Shown: positions 15,683 through 23,764, numbered from the stretch's first letter. The stretch: DNA of 32,687 bases from Prevotella sp. (GCA_017428925.1 JAFRPY010000028.1:1-32687); one strand, 5' to 3'. Numbers and translations: made by a program. Notes: generated from the letters alone by a model not told the origin.

Positions 15683-17376
15683 TACAAGAGTTAGTGGAGT
15701 TTGGCAAACGTGTTACAAAAGGCAAAAGCATGGCTCTTAAAGAGGAACCTTTTGTCATAGACCTAGTTATTAATGAAGAAGGTGAGTTCCAGCGTTTTAT
15801 TGTTGGTGAGAAGCGAACAATTGAAACAGAAGTACTTACTGCAAAAAAAGGTAAAGCACGTTTCCTTCTTGACAAAAGTGAAGAAGTGTTAGGTATTGGG
15901 GAAGGAGCGGAAAAGAAACATAAACTCTTCATGAAAAAACTAGAGTTGTTCAGAGGTGTACAATCTTTAGATCCAATATTCAAGTTTTATGATGAGAACA
16001 ATGAGAATGGCATAAAAAAGTCAGTATTATTATTTGAGAAATTGGACAAGAAAGCCCAAAAGGAGAATATGACGTTTATGGTTGATACAACACGATTGTT
16101 GGAAAGGGACGAGATTCGAAATGCAATCATTGAAAAGTATGCAAAAAACGAAAGAAAGTTGTCTAATGGCAAGATTTGTTCAATTTGTGGAACCTCTAAT
16201 AGCCCTGTGTTGGACGAACCTCATGGATTGGTTAAGATGCCCAAAGGTCAAACTGCTGGTTGCGCTTTGATTTCTTACAACGAAAATGCTTTTGAATCGT
16301 ATGGATTGAAAGGGAATTTGAATTCGTCAATTTGTAGGGATTGTGCAAGAAATTATATAGAAGGTTTGCGTTTTCTTCTATCCGATGGATACAATGTAGA
16401 AGGAGACGATAAACAGAAAGCACATTTTCACTATAATCATAGGATAAAAATAAGCGATAATACTGTTGTCTTGTTTTGGACTCGAGAAGATACAGATGTG
16501 TTAGATCCATTTTCGGTATATGATACTCCAGATGCAACAGAGATAAAGAATCTATTTGATTCTGTCTGGAATGGCAAACAGGATATTGGTTCAGTTGTTG
16601 ATACGAATATGTTTTACACATGTACATTATCATCTGCTGCTGCACGTATTGCTGTTCGCGATTGGACTGCCATTTGTTTAGGTGAATATAAGAAGAACTT
16701 GGCAGAGTGGTTTCAAGACATAGAAATGGTGAATAATACAGGTGAATTAACATACAGTCCATTAAAATGGTTGATAAATGCGACCCAGCGTGACAAAAAA
16801 ACAGGAGAGAAAATTAAAGCTGATCTCAACTCGAGAACAAGAATTGGTACAATTCTATGGAATGCTTCAATAAGAGGACATTCATATAAGATACCTCTTG
16901 AGGTTTTGCAATATGTACTTAACAGGATATGGAAAAAAGATAAATTCTCATTAGAACGGGCTGCCCTTATAAAATTAGTCATTAACAGAAATACAAATAA
17001 AAATATGAAATCAACATTAGAAGAAACAAACACAAGCGTAGCCTACTTGTGTGGAAGATTGTTCGCTGTCATTGAAGCAATGCAGTGGAAGGCTATTGGT
17101 AATGTTAACAATGGTGTCAAGGAACGCTATTTTGCTGCTACAGCCTCTCAACCATCTATCTTAGGTACGCTCTTAACAAAGAATGTACCTATATATCAGC
17201 ATAAAATAGGTGGTTATCTGGCAAAAGAACTAAATGAGATTGCAGGAAGAATAAGTGAAGTTGGTAGTTTTCCTCAACGCTTTACTACTATTGAACAGGG
17301 AGAGTTCGCATTGGGGTATTATTTCCAGAGGAACCACAAAAAAGATAATGATAATCAAGATAATATTAACTCATAA
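15679..17376 (+). CDS. cas8c: Cas8c (Csd1), large subunit of type I-C Cascade
   Basis: 565 residues, close to the usual Csd1 length. The N-terminal part reads LVEFGKRVTKGKSMALKEEPFVIDLVI and continues through FLLDKSEEVLGIG. Two CxxC pairs, C167/C170 (ICSICG) and C219/C222 (ICRDC), form a likely zinc-binding knuckle. The C-terminal part holds the family motif RYFAATASQPSILGTLL. Cas8c reads the PAM and stabilises the R-loop. In characterised I-C systems the C-terminal part is also made separately as Cas11c from an internal start; a candidate is listed at 17005. It overlaps cas5c by four bases, and cas7c follows after 12 bases. The gene is visibly AT-rich. Confidence 0.95.
   Translation: MIQELVEFGKRVTKGKSMALKEEPFVIDLVINEEGEFQRFIVGEKRTIETEVLTAKKGKARFLLDKSEEVLGIGEGAEKKHKLFMKKLELFRGVQSLDPIFKFYDENNENGIKKSVLLFEKLDKKAQKENMTFMVDTTRLLERDEIRNAIIEKYAKNERKLSNGKICSICGTSNSPVLDEPHGLVKMPKGQTAGCALISYNENAFESYGLKGNLNSSICRDCARNYIEGLRFLLSDGYNVEGDDKQKAHFHYNHRIKISDNTVVLFWTREDTDVLDPFSVYDTPDATEIKNLFDSVWNGKQDIGSVVDTNMFYTCTLSSAAARIAVRDWTAICLGEYKKNLAEWFQDIEMVNNTGELTYSPLKWLINATQRDKKTGEKIKADLNSRTRIGTILWNASIRGHSYKIPLEVLQYVLNRIWKKDKFSLERAALIKLVINRNTNKNMKSTLEETNTSVAYLCGRLFAVIEAMQWKAIGNVNNGVKERYFAATASQPSILGTLLTKNVPIYQHKIGGYLAKELNEIAGRISEVGSFPQRFTTIEQGEFALGYYFQRNHKKDNDNQDNINS
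17005..17376 (+). CDS. cas11c: Probable internal Cas11c small subunit (in-frame start inside cas8c)
   Basis: An in-frame ATG at 17005 (residue 443 of Cas8c) would give 123 residues, MKSTLEETNTSVAYLCG to the shared stop. Separately translated Cas11c proteins of about 120 residues are known from type I-C systems. The ATG is preceded by an A-rich stretch (AAATACAAATAAAAAT), the kind of ribosome-binding context used in this phylum. The product is mostly helical, as expected of Cas11. Start choice is inference; ribosome profiling or mass spectrometry would decide. Confidence 0.6.
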   Translation: MKSTLEETNTSVAYLCGRLFAVIEAMQWKAIGNVNNGVKERYFAATASQPSILGTLLTKNVPIYQHKIGGYLAKELNEIAGRISEVGSFPQRFTTIEQGEFALGYYFQRNHKKDNDNQDNINS

Positions 17377-17388
17377 ATTATAGCAGAT

Positions 17389-18222
17389 ATGGAAAATTTC
17401 ATTAAGAACAAGTATGATTTCGTATTTCTTTACGATGTAAAGGACGGTAATCCCAACGGTGATCCAGATTTTGACAATCAGCCGAGAATTGATTTTGAAA
17501 CAAGAGAAGGACTTGTCTCAGACGTGTGCATTAAGCGTAAAGTCCGTAACTACATACAGCTAAAAGTTGAGACCGGTGAACTTGATGAAGCTAAATATAA
17601 TATTTTTATCAGACAGGGAAACATTCTTAATGACATCATTAACGGAGAGAAGAAAAAGGCAGATAATGATGAAAAGAAGGGTAGAATGAGTATGTGTGAT
17701 AATTATTATGACATCCGCACATTTGGTGCAGTCCTTAGCACTGGAGATGGGCTTGGAGTAGTTCGTGGACCTGTGCAATTTGTTTTCTCGCGTAGCATAG
17801 ATTCTGTAGATAGCCGGACTCATTCCCTAACAAGATGTTGTGTCGTTGATAATGCAGATTCAACTACTTTTGGCAATAAATCAACTGTCAGTTATGGCCT
17901 CTATCGTATGCATGGCTATGTTTCTGCTTTCGATGGGGAGAAGTGCCATTTCACAGAAGATGATTTGTATCTTCTATGGGAAGCCCTTGCAAATGCTTTT
18001 GAACACGACCATTCTGCAGCCCGTGGTGAAATGAATGCTCGTGCTCTTGTCGTATTCAAACATGAATCAAAACTTGGTAATGCTCGTTCTGCCCAGTTAT
18101 TCAATCTTGTGAAGATTGAGAAGAAAGAAGGTGTAGTTTATCCGCGTTCATTTGAAGATTACACGGTAACTATCAATAGGGAGAATCTTCCTGCTGGAGT
18201 TACCATCGAAGAACTTATCTAA
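17389..18222 (+). CDS. cas7c: Cas7c (Csd2), backbone subunit of type I-C Cascade
   Basis: 277 residues. The N-terminus has the Csd2 signature YDFVFLYDVKDGNPNGDPD followed by PRIDFETREGLVSDVCIKRKVRNYI. A mid-region with RTFGAVLS and VRGPVQFVFSRSIDSV is the usual RAMP core and thumb. Near the end, FEHDHSAARGEMNARALVVFKHESKLGNA is also typical. Several copies wrap the crRNA spacer to form the Cascade filament. The next gene (RhuM family) starts only six bases after its stop, on the same strand, so they are very probably co-transcribed. Confidence 0.96.
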   Translation: MENFIKNKYDFVFLYDVKDGNPNGDPDFDNQPRIDFETREGLVSDVCIKRKVRNYIQLKVETGELDEAKYNIFIRQGNILNDIINGEKKKADNDEKKGRMSMCDNYYDIRTFGAVLSTGDGLGVVRGPVQFVFSRSIDSVDSRTHSLTRCCVVDNADSTTFGNKSTVSYGLYRMHGYVSAFDGEKCHFTEDDLYLLWEALANAFEHDHSAARGEMNARALVVFKHESKLGNARSAQLFNLVKIEKKEGVVYPRSFEDYTVTINRENLPAGVTIEELI

Positions 18223-18228
18223 CAGATT

Positions 18229-19257
18229 ATGGCAAAAAAACACGAGATAAGAAACAGTACGGCAGAGTTCCTGTTTTTCCAGATAGAGAATAAGGAGCAG
18301 GGGGTTGAGGTGATGTATGCCGATGAGACCATTTGGTGTACACAGAAAGCAATGGCTACCCTTTTCGATGTGGGAGTTTCAGCCATCAGCAAGCACCTCG
18401 CAAATGTCTTTGAGACTGGAGAACTGAAGGAAGAGTCAACTATTTCCAAAATGGAAACAGTTCAACAAGAGGGTGAACGAACCGTGAAACGATCAGTTGT
18501 CATGTACAAGTTGGACGCCATCATCGCGGTAGGTTACCGCGTGAACAGCATCCGTGCCACTCAGTTCAGACAGTGGGCTACAAACGTGCTACGTCAATAT
18601 GCCATACGTGGATTTGTGCTTGACAAGAAACGCATGGAGAACGGAACTTTCTTGGGTGAGGACTATTTTGAGCACTTGCTGGCGGAGATTCGTGAAATAC
18701 GTCTTAGTGAGCGGCGCTTTTACCAAAAGTTGACAGACATCTATGCTACGAGCATGGACTACAACAAAGATTCACCCACAACAAGACAATTCTTCAAGCT
18801 AATTCAAAATAAGATGCATTATGCAGTGCATGGCCGCACTGCGGCGGAACTCATAATGCAGCGTGCTAATGCAGAAAAGGAACACATGGGACTGACCACA
18901 TGGGAGAATGCCCCCGATGGGAAGATTGTTAAAACGGATGTGTCAATAGCCAAGAACTACTTGAAGCAAATAGAGCTGGATGATATGGGACGTATCGTGA
19001 CGGCAGTGCTGGAATTTGCCGAAAGCCGAGCCAAACGGCATGTTCCCATGACTATGGAGGACTGGGCCAAGCGTATCGATGCGTATCTGAGTAGCGATGA
19101 GCGTCCGTTGCTTGACAATGCTGGGAGCGTGAGCCATGAAGATGCGGTGCTTCATGCTGAGACAGAATTTGAGAAATATCGCATTGTTCAGGACCGTTTG
19201 TTCCAAAGCGATTTTGACAAATTCTTAGGAACATTGCCATTTGAAGAAGAATCATAA
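18229..19257 (+). CDS. RhuM-family protein inserted in the cas operon
   Basis: 342 residues matching the Virulence_RhuM family (first described in Salmonella pathogenicity island 3). Residues about 27-100 resemble a KilA-N/winged-helix-like DNA-binding region (VMYADETIWCTQKAMATLFDVGVSAISKHLANVF, SVVMYKLDAIIAVGYRVNS), with the family motif RATQFRQWATNVLRQYAIRGF. The C-terminal half is helical, with ERRFYQKLTDIYATSMDY and HYAVHGRTAAELI, and HMGLTTW. The biochemical role of the family is unknown; members frequently occur in or near restriction-modification loci. Here it starts six bases after cas7c and ends 13 bases before the preferred cas4 start, in the same direction, between the interference and adaptation modules. 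It looks intact. Possible roles are regulation or an accessory defence function (inference). Confidence 0.88.
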   Translation: MAKKHEIRNSTAEFLFFQIENKEQGVEVMYADETIWCTQKAMATLFDVGVSAISKHLANVFETGELKEESTISKMETVQQEGERTVKRSVVMYKLDAIIAVGYRVNSIRATQFRQWATNVLRQYAIRGFVLDKKRMENGTFLGEDYFEHLLAEIREIRLSERRFYQKLTDIYATSMDYNKDSPTTRQFFKLIQNKMHYAVHGRTAAELIMQRANAEKEHMGLTTWENAPDGKIVKTDVSIAKNYLKQIELDDMGRIVTAVLEFAESRAKRHVPMTMEDWAKRIDAYLSSDERPLLDNAGSVSHEDAVLHAETEFEKYRIVQDRLFQSDFDKFLGTLPFEEES

Positions 19258-19270
19258 CAGCATAATAAAA

Positions 19271-19942
19271 ATGTATAGTGATGACGATATGCTCATGTTG
19301 TCGGGGATTCAGCACTTCAGATTTTGTCCCCGGCAATGGGCGTTGATTCACATAGAGCAACAGTGGGACGATAATCGGTTGACGGTAGAGGGCGAGATTC
19401 TGCATAAGCATGTGGACGATGCCGCCTACCGTCAGAAGTGCGGCGACTACATCACCCTGCGTTCTGTGAGCATTGCTTCGCACGAACTGGGACTATACGG
19501 TTTTTCGGATGCCATTGAGCTACACCCCACGGATGATGAAGAGAACTGTATCACGCATCCCAAATATCCGGGACGGTGGTTGCCTTATCTCATAGAATAC
19601 AAACATGGACGACCGAAGAAGAACGAGGTAGACGAGGTGCAGTTAGCTGCACAGGCAATGTGCTTGGAAGAGCAATATGGCATCCACGTCTCTTTGGGAG
19701 CTTTCTTCTATTATGAGATAAGGCACCGGGTGGAAGTGGAAATCACGGAACATCTGCGCGAAATTGTGCGTCACTGTGCCGTGGAGATGCACCGCGTGTT
19801 CCAGAGCGGACGTCTGCCAACCATACAATATGGCAATTATTGCGACCGCTGTTCTCTTAATAATTTTTGTATGCCCCGAACGGCCAACCAGCCGGCGGCA
19901 TCAACCTATTTGAAACGGAATTTGTATGAGGAAATTACTTAA
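19271..19942 (+). CDS. cas4: Cas4 (type I-C), adaptation nuclease
   Basis: 223 residues. The start at 19271 gives the family N-terminus MYSDDDMLMLSGIQHFRFCP; an in-frame ATG at 19241 would overlap the RhuM gene by 17 bases and is less likely. The iron-sulfur cluster cysteines are C19 (FRFCPRQW) and C191, C194, C200 (CDRCSLNNFC). The RecB-like nuclease core shows GFSDAIEL and LIEYKHGRPKK. Cas4 trims prespacers with Cas1-Cas2 and selects PAM-bearing ends. Its 3' end overlaps cas1 by 17 bases. GC content by eye is higher than in cas3-cas7c and closer to the chromosome. Confidence 0.95.
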   Translation: MYSDDDMLMLSGIQHFRFCPRQWALIHIEQQWDDNRLTVEGEILHKHVDDAAYRQKCGDYITLRSVSIASHELGLYGFSDAIELHPTDDEENCITHPKYPGRWLPYLIEYKHGRPKKNEVDEVQLAAQAMCLEEQYGIHVSLGAFFYYEIRHRVEVEITEHLREIVRHCAVEMHRVFQSGRLPTIQYGNYCDRCSLNNFCMPRTANQPAASTYLKRNLYEEIT

Positions 19943-20948
19943 TACACTCTATATCACGACGCCGGAGTCTTATCTGAGCAAGGACGGCATGAACGTGGTG
20001 GTCTCAGTGAAACAGCAAGAGGTGTTTCGCATCCCTGTCATCAACATCGAGAGCATTGTCACGTTCGGCTATATGGGTGCCAGTCCAGGACTGATGAAAT
20101 TATGTACTGAAAACAACGTGTCGCTGACATTCCTTTCGCCCAATGGCCGATTTGTCAGTCGTATCCAGGGACAAACGCGAGGTAATGTTCTACTGCGGAA
20201 GACCCAATATCAGTTGGCCGAGGACGAACGGTGGACGCTCCATGTGGCGCAGGTGATGATTGGCGGTAAAATACAGAATTATCGCAACATTCTGCGCCGC
20301 TATATTCGCGACTATGGTGATAACGAAGAGGTAGAGGATGTAGTCAAAGCACAGGAGGGGTTTAAGCGTGATGTGTTTCGGTCAACGGATAAGAAGACGC
20401 TTTCGGGTGTGGAAGGCATGGCGGCCAATCGCTACTTCGAGGTGCTGCCCCTGTTGATGACACAACAGAAGGATGCCTTTCCCTTCACGGGTAGAAACCG
20501 CCGTCCACCTAAAGATGCTGTGAATGCAATGCTGTCACTGGCGTACACACTTATCACAAACGACATCACGGCTGCCCTTGAGACGGTGGGACTTGATCCT
20601 TATGTGGGGTTCCTGCATACCCTACGACCAGGCCGTGCGTCGCTGTCACTAGACATGGTGGAGGAACTGAGGGCCTATTTAGGCGATCGTTTTGTCTTGT
20701 CGCTCATCAACCGTAGACAAATCACGCCCAGTGATTTCCTCTATCAAGGAGAGAAAGGAGTCCTGCTGACAGACAGTGGTCGGCGGACTTTCTTGACAGC
20801 ATGGCAAAACCGCAAGAAAGAAACCATAGTGCATCCTTATCTGAATGAGAAGATTCCTGTTGGCCTGATACCCCATGCACAGGCGATGCTGTTGGCTCGG
20901 TATATGAGAAATGACATTGACGATTATCCTGTATTCCTAATTAAATAA
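19926..20948 (+). CDS. cas1: Cas1 integrase (type I-C)
   Basis: 340 residues, the normal I-C length. The N-terminal beta domain opens KLLNTLYITTPESYLSKDG. Catalytic metal ligands lie in the helical domain: E163 (LSGVEGMAANRYF), H231 (YVGFLHTLRPGRASL), and D243 or a neighbouring acidic residue in SLDMVEELR. FTGRNRRPPKDAVNAMLSLAY is a typical Cas1 stretch. With Cas2 it inserts new spacers at the leader end of the array. It overlaps cas4 by 17 bases, and cas2 begins two bases after its stop, so adaptation genes are translationally linked. Confidence 0.97.
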   Translation: MRKLLNTLYITTPESYLSKDGMNVVVSVKQQEVFRIPVINIESIVTFGYMGASPGLMKLCTENNVSLTFLSPNGRFVSRIQGQTRGNVLLRKTQYQLAEDERWTLHVAQVMIGGKIQNYRNILRRYIRDYGDNEEVEDVVKAQEGFKRDVFRSTDKKTLSGVEGMAANRYFEVLPLLMTQQKDAFPFTGRNRRPPKDAVNAMLSLAYTLITNDITAALETVGLDPYVGFLHTLRPGRASLSLDMVEELRAYLGDRFVLSLINRRQITPSDFLYQGEKGVLLTDSGRRTFLTAWQNRKKETIVHPYLNEKIPVGLIPHAQAMLLARYMRNDIDDYPVFLIK

Positions 20949-20950
20949 AG

Positions 20951-21241
20951 ATGTATATACTAATTACATACGATGTAGATACTGTCAGTAAGATGAGGCA
21001 GAAAAGGTTGCGGAAGGTGGCGCGTATTTGTAGGGACTATGGCCAGCGTGTGCAGAATTCTGTATTTGAATGTGAAGTCACTGAGGTCCAATATGTTAAG
21101 CTGAAGGAATCGCTATCTGCTGCAATGAACAAGAGCCTTGACAGCATCCGTTTCTATCATCTCAACAAGAATGAGAACAGGCGAGTTGAAACAATGGGAG
21201 TGGAGAAGGCATTCAATATGAATGAAGTAATAATACTCTGA
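20951..21241 (+). CDS. cas2: Cas2 (type I-C)
   Basis: 96 residues. The N-terminal strand MYILITYDVDT carries the conserved Asp pair, and the ferredoxin-like fold continues with RLRKVARICRDYGQRVQNSVFECEV and LDSIRFYHL. It forms the dimer that bridges two Cas1 dimers in the spacer-integration complex. It is the last cas gene; the leader and array follow directly. Confidence 0.96.
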   Translation: MYILITYDVDTVSKMRQKRLRKVARICRDYGQRVQNSVFECEVTEVQYVKLKESLSAAMNKSLDSIRFYHLNKNENRRVETMGVEKAFNMNEVIIL

Positions 21242-21399
21242 TTGCGAACGTTATGCAATACAAATATAATAGATGGTTCGCATTTGCTGATTATTAGCTG
21301 TTTAGTCTGTTTTTCTGATATTCATAGATACAAATTGCATGATGGTTCGCAGAAAGCATATGCTATAGTTCTGGAATTCAGAGAATAAATAAGAACACG
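21242..21399 (+). promoter_or_regulatory. CRISPR leader with a duplicated motif
   Basis: 158 AT-rich bases between cas2 and the first repeat. An imperfect 24-25 bp direct repeat (ATACAAAT, a variable gap, then GATGGTTCGCA) occurs at 21258-21282 and 21328-21351. An inverted GCGAAC lies at 21244-21249 and a 10-bp palindrome AGCATATGCT at 21355-21364. No exact TAnnTTTG box faces the array, so the array promoter is not identified. Confidence 0.75.
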
Positions 21400-22089
21400 G
21401 TCGCCTCCCATGTGGGGGCGTGGATTGAAACTGAACCACTGCCACGGACTATCGCCAAAGAGTATGTCGCCTCCCATGTGGGGGCGTGGATTGAAACATC
21501 AACAAAATGTCATTTGACTGTCGCAGGCGCGTCGCCTCCCATGTGGGGGCGTGGATTGAAACTCGATGTCACCGCACTTGTAGAGTTTGAAAATCGTCGC
21601 CTCCCATGTGGGGGCGTGGATTGAAACCCGTTTAGCGGTTTTGAGAGCTTGAAAGCTTGAAAGTCGCCTCCCATGTGGGGGCGTGGATTGAAACACTTGG
21701 GATAATGTTTTGAAGTTCGTCAACGAGAGTCGCCTCCCATGTGGGGGCGTGGATTGAAACTCAATGTCACCGCACTTGTAGAGTTTGAAAATCTGTCGCC
21801 TCCCATGTGGGGGCGTGGATTGAAACAACGGATAGCCCCTATCCCCGTCCGAACCAAAAGGTCGCCTCCCATGTGGGGGCGTGGATTGAAACATAAAATT
21901 CTGCAACTGATGAACAAAACAACAGTGTCGCCTCCCATGTGGGGGCGTGGATTGAAACGGTGCAAGTTTAACTATAAAAACGTTTTTATTATGTCGCCTC
22001 CCATGTGGGGGCGTGGATTGAAACCTTATCTTCTCGTCCTCACTCTCTTTGAGTTCGGTCGCCTCCCGTGTGGGGGCGTAGGTTAAATG
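21400..22089 (+). CRISPR. Type I-C CRISPR array, 11 repeats and 10 spacers
   Basis: The 32-bp repeat starts GTCGCCTCCCATGTGGG and ends GTGGATTGAAAC. A 7-bp stem with one G-T pair (CGCCTCC with GGGGGCG) is suited to Cas5c cleavage, leaving the GGATTGAAAC-type 5' handle. Repeats start at 21400, 21466, 21531, 21596, 21663, 21729, 21795, 21861, 21927, 21993 and 22058. Spacers are 33-35 bp (34, 33, 33, 35, 34, 34, 34, 34, 34, 33). The first ten repeats are identical; the last (22058-22089) is degenerate at six positions, which marks the leader-distal end and confirms the leader is on the cas2 side. Spacers 3 (21563-21595) and 6 (21761-21794) are almost the same. No spacer target was noticed in this window. 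Confidence 0.98.
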
Positions 22090-22094
22090 TTTTC

Positions 22095-22769
22095 TTATCT
22101 TTTCACCCGTATCTTTTTGCCGTTTCTTTCTAACGGCAATGCATGGGCAAGGTGCTCTTTCAGTTCGGCGGGTGGTATTCGGTAAACTTTTAAGGAAATG
22201 GCTCTTGGGAAACGGTTGAAATAGGGGTCTTTGGAAAAATACCATCTGCATTCGGCGATCTCTGGGACACGGGGCAACTGGTCCCACAGCTGGAAAAGTC
22301 GCGTCTTGGCGGCGATGGTTATTCCCGTATCGCCGGAATTGAAGCGTATGGCACAAACCAGGTGCTGTCTGACTTCGGTGTCTTTGTCCTGTTCTTCTTT
22401 TGTCCGTCTGTGTGAGATGGAAATGTTCCGATGAAAACGCTTGTTAATATCGTTCATCATCTGGGTGAATACTGTGCCGTGGGGGGAGGTATCCTGAATC
22501 TGGTTCGACAGGATATAGTAGTGAATCATTTCATGGAGGATGGTATCTTCGACCTCGGTTTCAGGATAGTCCCGCTTGCTGCTGATGACAAAGATAAAGT
22601 CGGAATAATGCCAGGTTCCATCAAAGTTGGGCTTTCTCTTGAAACGGACCTGTCCCAAGAAAGTCCTTGCAGAACTAAGCCTGAAGGGGAGCGGTTCCAG
22701 TTTTCCTTCGAAGCAGCGTTCGTTGTATTCTGCAAACTTCCGTTTTACGTAGTCAATCGATGCAATCAT
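22095..22769 (-). CDS. SprT-like zinc metalloprotease-family protein
   Basis: 224 residues from the ATG at 22769. This start is preferred to the in-frame ATG at 22817, which would overlap the upstream dehydrogenase gene, and GGAATAGG precedes it. The SprT-like domain has YNERCFEGKLEPLPFRLS at the N-terminus and the metal site HEMIHYY (H79, E80, H83) with a third ligand probably H97 in SPHGTVF. Bacterial SprT-like proteins resemble the eukaryotic DNA-protein crosslink protease SPRTN, but their substrates are unknown. It follows the dehydrogenase by 25 bases on the same strand, probably as one transcript, and ends six bases from the last CRISPR repeat, converging on the array. Confidence 0.85.
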   Translation of the reverse strand: MIASIDYVKRKFAEYNERCFEGKLEPLPFRLSSARTFLGQVRFKRKPNFDGTWHYSDFIFVISSKRDYPETEVEDTILHEMIHYYILSNQIQDTSPHGTVFTQMMNDINKRFHRNISISHRRTKEEQDKDTEVRQHLVCAIRFNSGDTGITIAAKTRLFQLWDQLPRVPEIAECRWYFSKDPYFNRFPRAISLKVYRIPPAELKEHLAHALPLERNGKKIRVKR

Positions 22770-22794
22770 CCTATTCCTAATAATATTTGAACCC

Positions 22795-23745
22795 TTACAC
22801 CGTGTTTTGGGGTTCACCGTTCAGAAAAGCCCTCAGGTTGTCGACGGCTGTCTGCAACAGTCGTTCGCGGGCTTCTTTCGTCGCCCAGGCGATGTGGGGA
22901 GTAATAAAGGCCTTGGGTTCTTTGAGCAGCGGATTGTCGATACGGGGAGGTTCTTCGGTGAGCACATCGGCACAGAAGGTGGCAAGTCGCCCTTCACGGA
23001 GTGCATCGGCAACGGCTTGGTCGTCCACCAAAGGCCCGCGTCCGGTGTTGATAAGGATGGCCGTCGGTTTCATCAAGCGCAGCGTATCGGCATTGATCAG
23101 ATGACGGGTGGTGTCGGTGAGCGGACAGTGCAATGATACGACATCCGACGTGGAGAGCAGTTCCTGAAGGCTGGCCTTGGCGATACCGGGATGAAGAGCA
23201 TCGGCGGTTTTGCTGGTTAGGGCTATGACTTTCATGCCGAAGGCGAGGGCTGTCTGGGCGACGCGCTTTCCGATGTTACCGAGTCCGACAATGCCGAGGG
23301 TCTTCCCCGCGAGCTCTATCAGCGGTGTATCCCAGTAGCAGAAGTCGGGATTGCGGCTCCATCGGCCGTTGCGGTTCTCGCGGGCATAGTATTCCGTGCG
23401 GTTGGTCACCGTCAGCAGATGGGCGAATACCATCTGCATGACGCTCTCGGTGCTGTAGGCCGGCACATTGGTCACCACGATATTGCGCTGACGGGCTGCG
23501 GGAATGTCAACCACATTGTAGCCCGTTGCCAGCACACCGATGTATTTCAGACGGGGCAGTTGTTGCAACTCGTTACTGCCGATGACCACCTTGTTGGTCA
23601 TAATGATGTCGGCATCGGCAGCTCTTGCCACCGTCTCGTCGGGCTTGGTTCGTTCGTAAACGGTCAGCTCGCCCATCTGTTCGAGTTCTTTCCAGGGCAG
23701 GTCGCCGGGGTTTGCCGTGAAGCCGTCAAGTACAACTATTTTCAT
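22795..23745 (-). CDS. D-isomer-specific 2-hydroxyacid dehydrogenase (glycerate dehydrogenase-like)
   Basis: 316 residues from the ATG at 23745 (or 317 from the adjacent ATG at 23748). An ATG further upstream at 23799 is rejected because it lies beyond the promoter. The NAD-binding motif is GIVGLGNIGK (GLGNIG at 154-159). The catalytic Arg is R236 (INTGRGPLV), the Glu is E265 (VLTEEPP), and the His is H284 in ITPHIAWAT. The last motif is characteristic of glycerate dehydrogenase/hydroxypyruvate reductase members. It would reduce hydroxypyruvate or a related 2-oxoacid with NADH in the cytoplasm; the exact substrate cannot be told from sequence. Confidence 0.92.
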   Translation of the reverse strand: MKIVVLDGFTANPGDLPWKELEQMGELTVYERTKPDETVARAADADIIMTNKVVIGSNELQQLPRLKYIGVLATGYNVVDIPAARQRNIVVTNVPAYSTESVMQMVFAHLLTVTNRTEYYARENRNGRWSRNPDFCYWDTPLIELAGKTLGIVGLGNIGKRVAQTALAFGMKVIALTSKTADALHPGIAKASLQELLSTSDVVSLHCPLTDTTRHLINADTLRLMKPTAILINTGRGPLVDDQAVADALREGRLATFCADVLTEEPPRIDNPLLKEPKAFITPHIAWATKEARERLLQTAVDNLRAFLNGEPQNTV

Positions 23746-23764
23746 CATCCTTTCAGTTTTGGTG

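Noticed and set aside
21261-21268. TATATTTG on the minus strand in the CRISPR leader
   Set aside because: It points away from the array into cas2; one exact 8-mer in AT-rich DNA is likely by chance.
21499-22356. Long minus-strand frame across the CRISPR array with a recurring peptide (FQSTPPHGRR)
   Set aside because: The recurring peptide is the translated 32-bp repeat; its upstream part is a shadow of the SprT-like gene. Same applies to plus-strand frames at 21412-21624 and 21739-22086.
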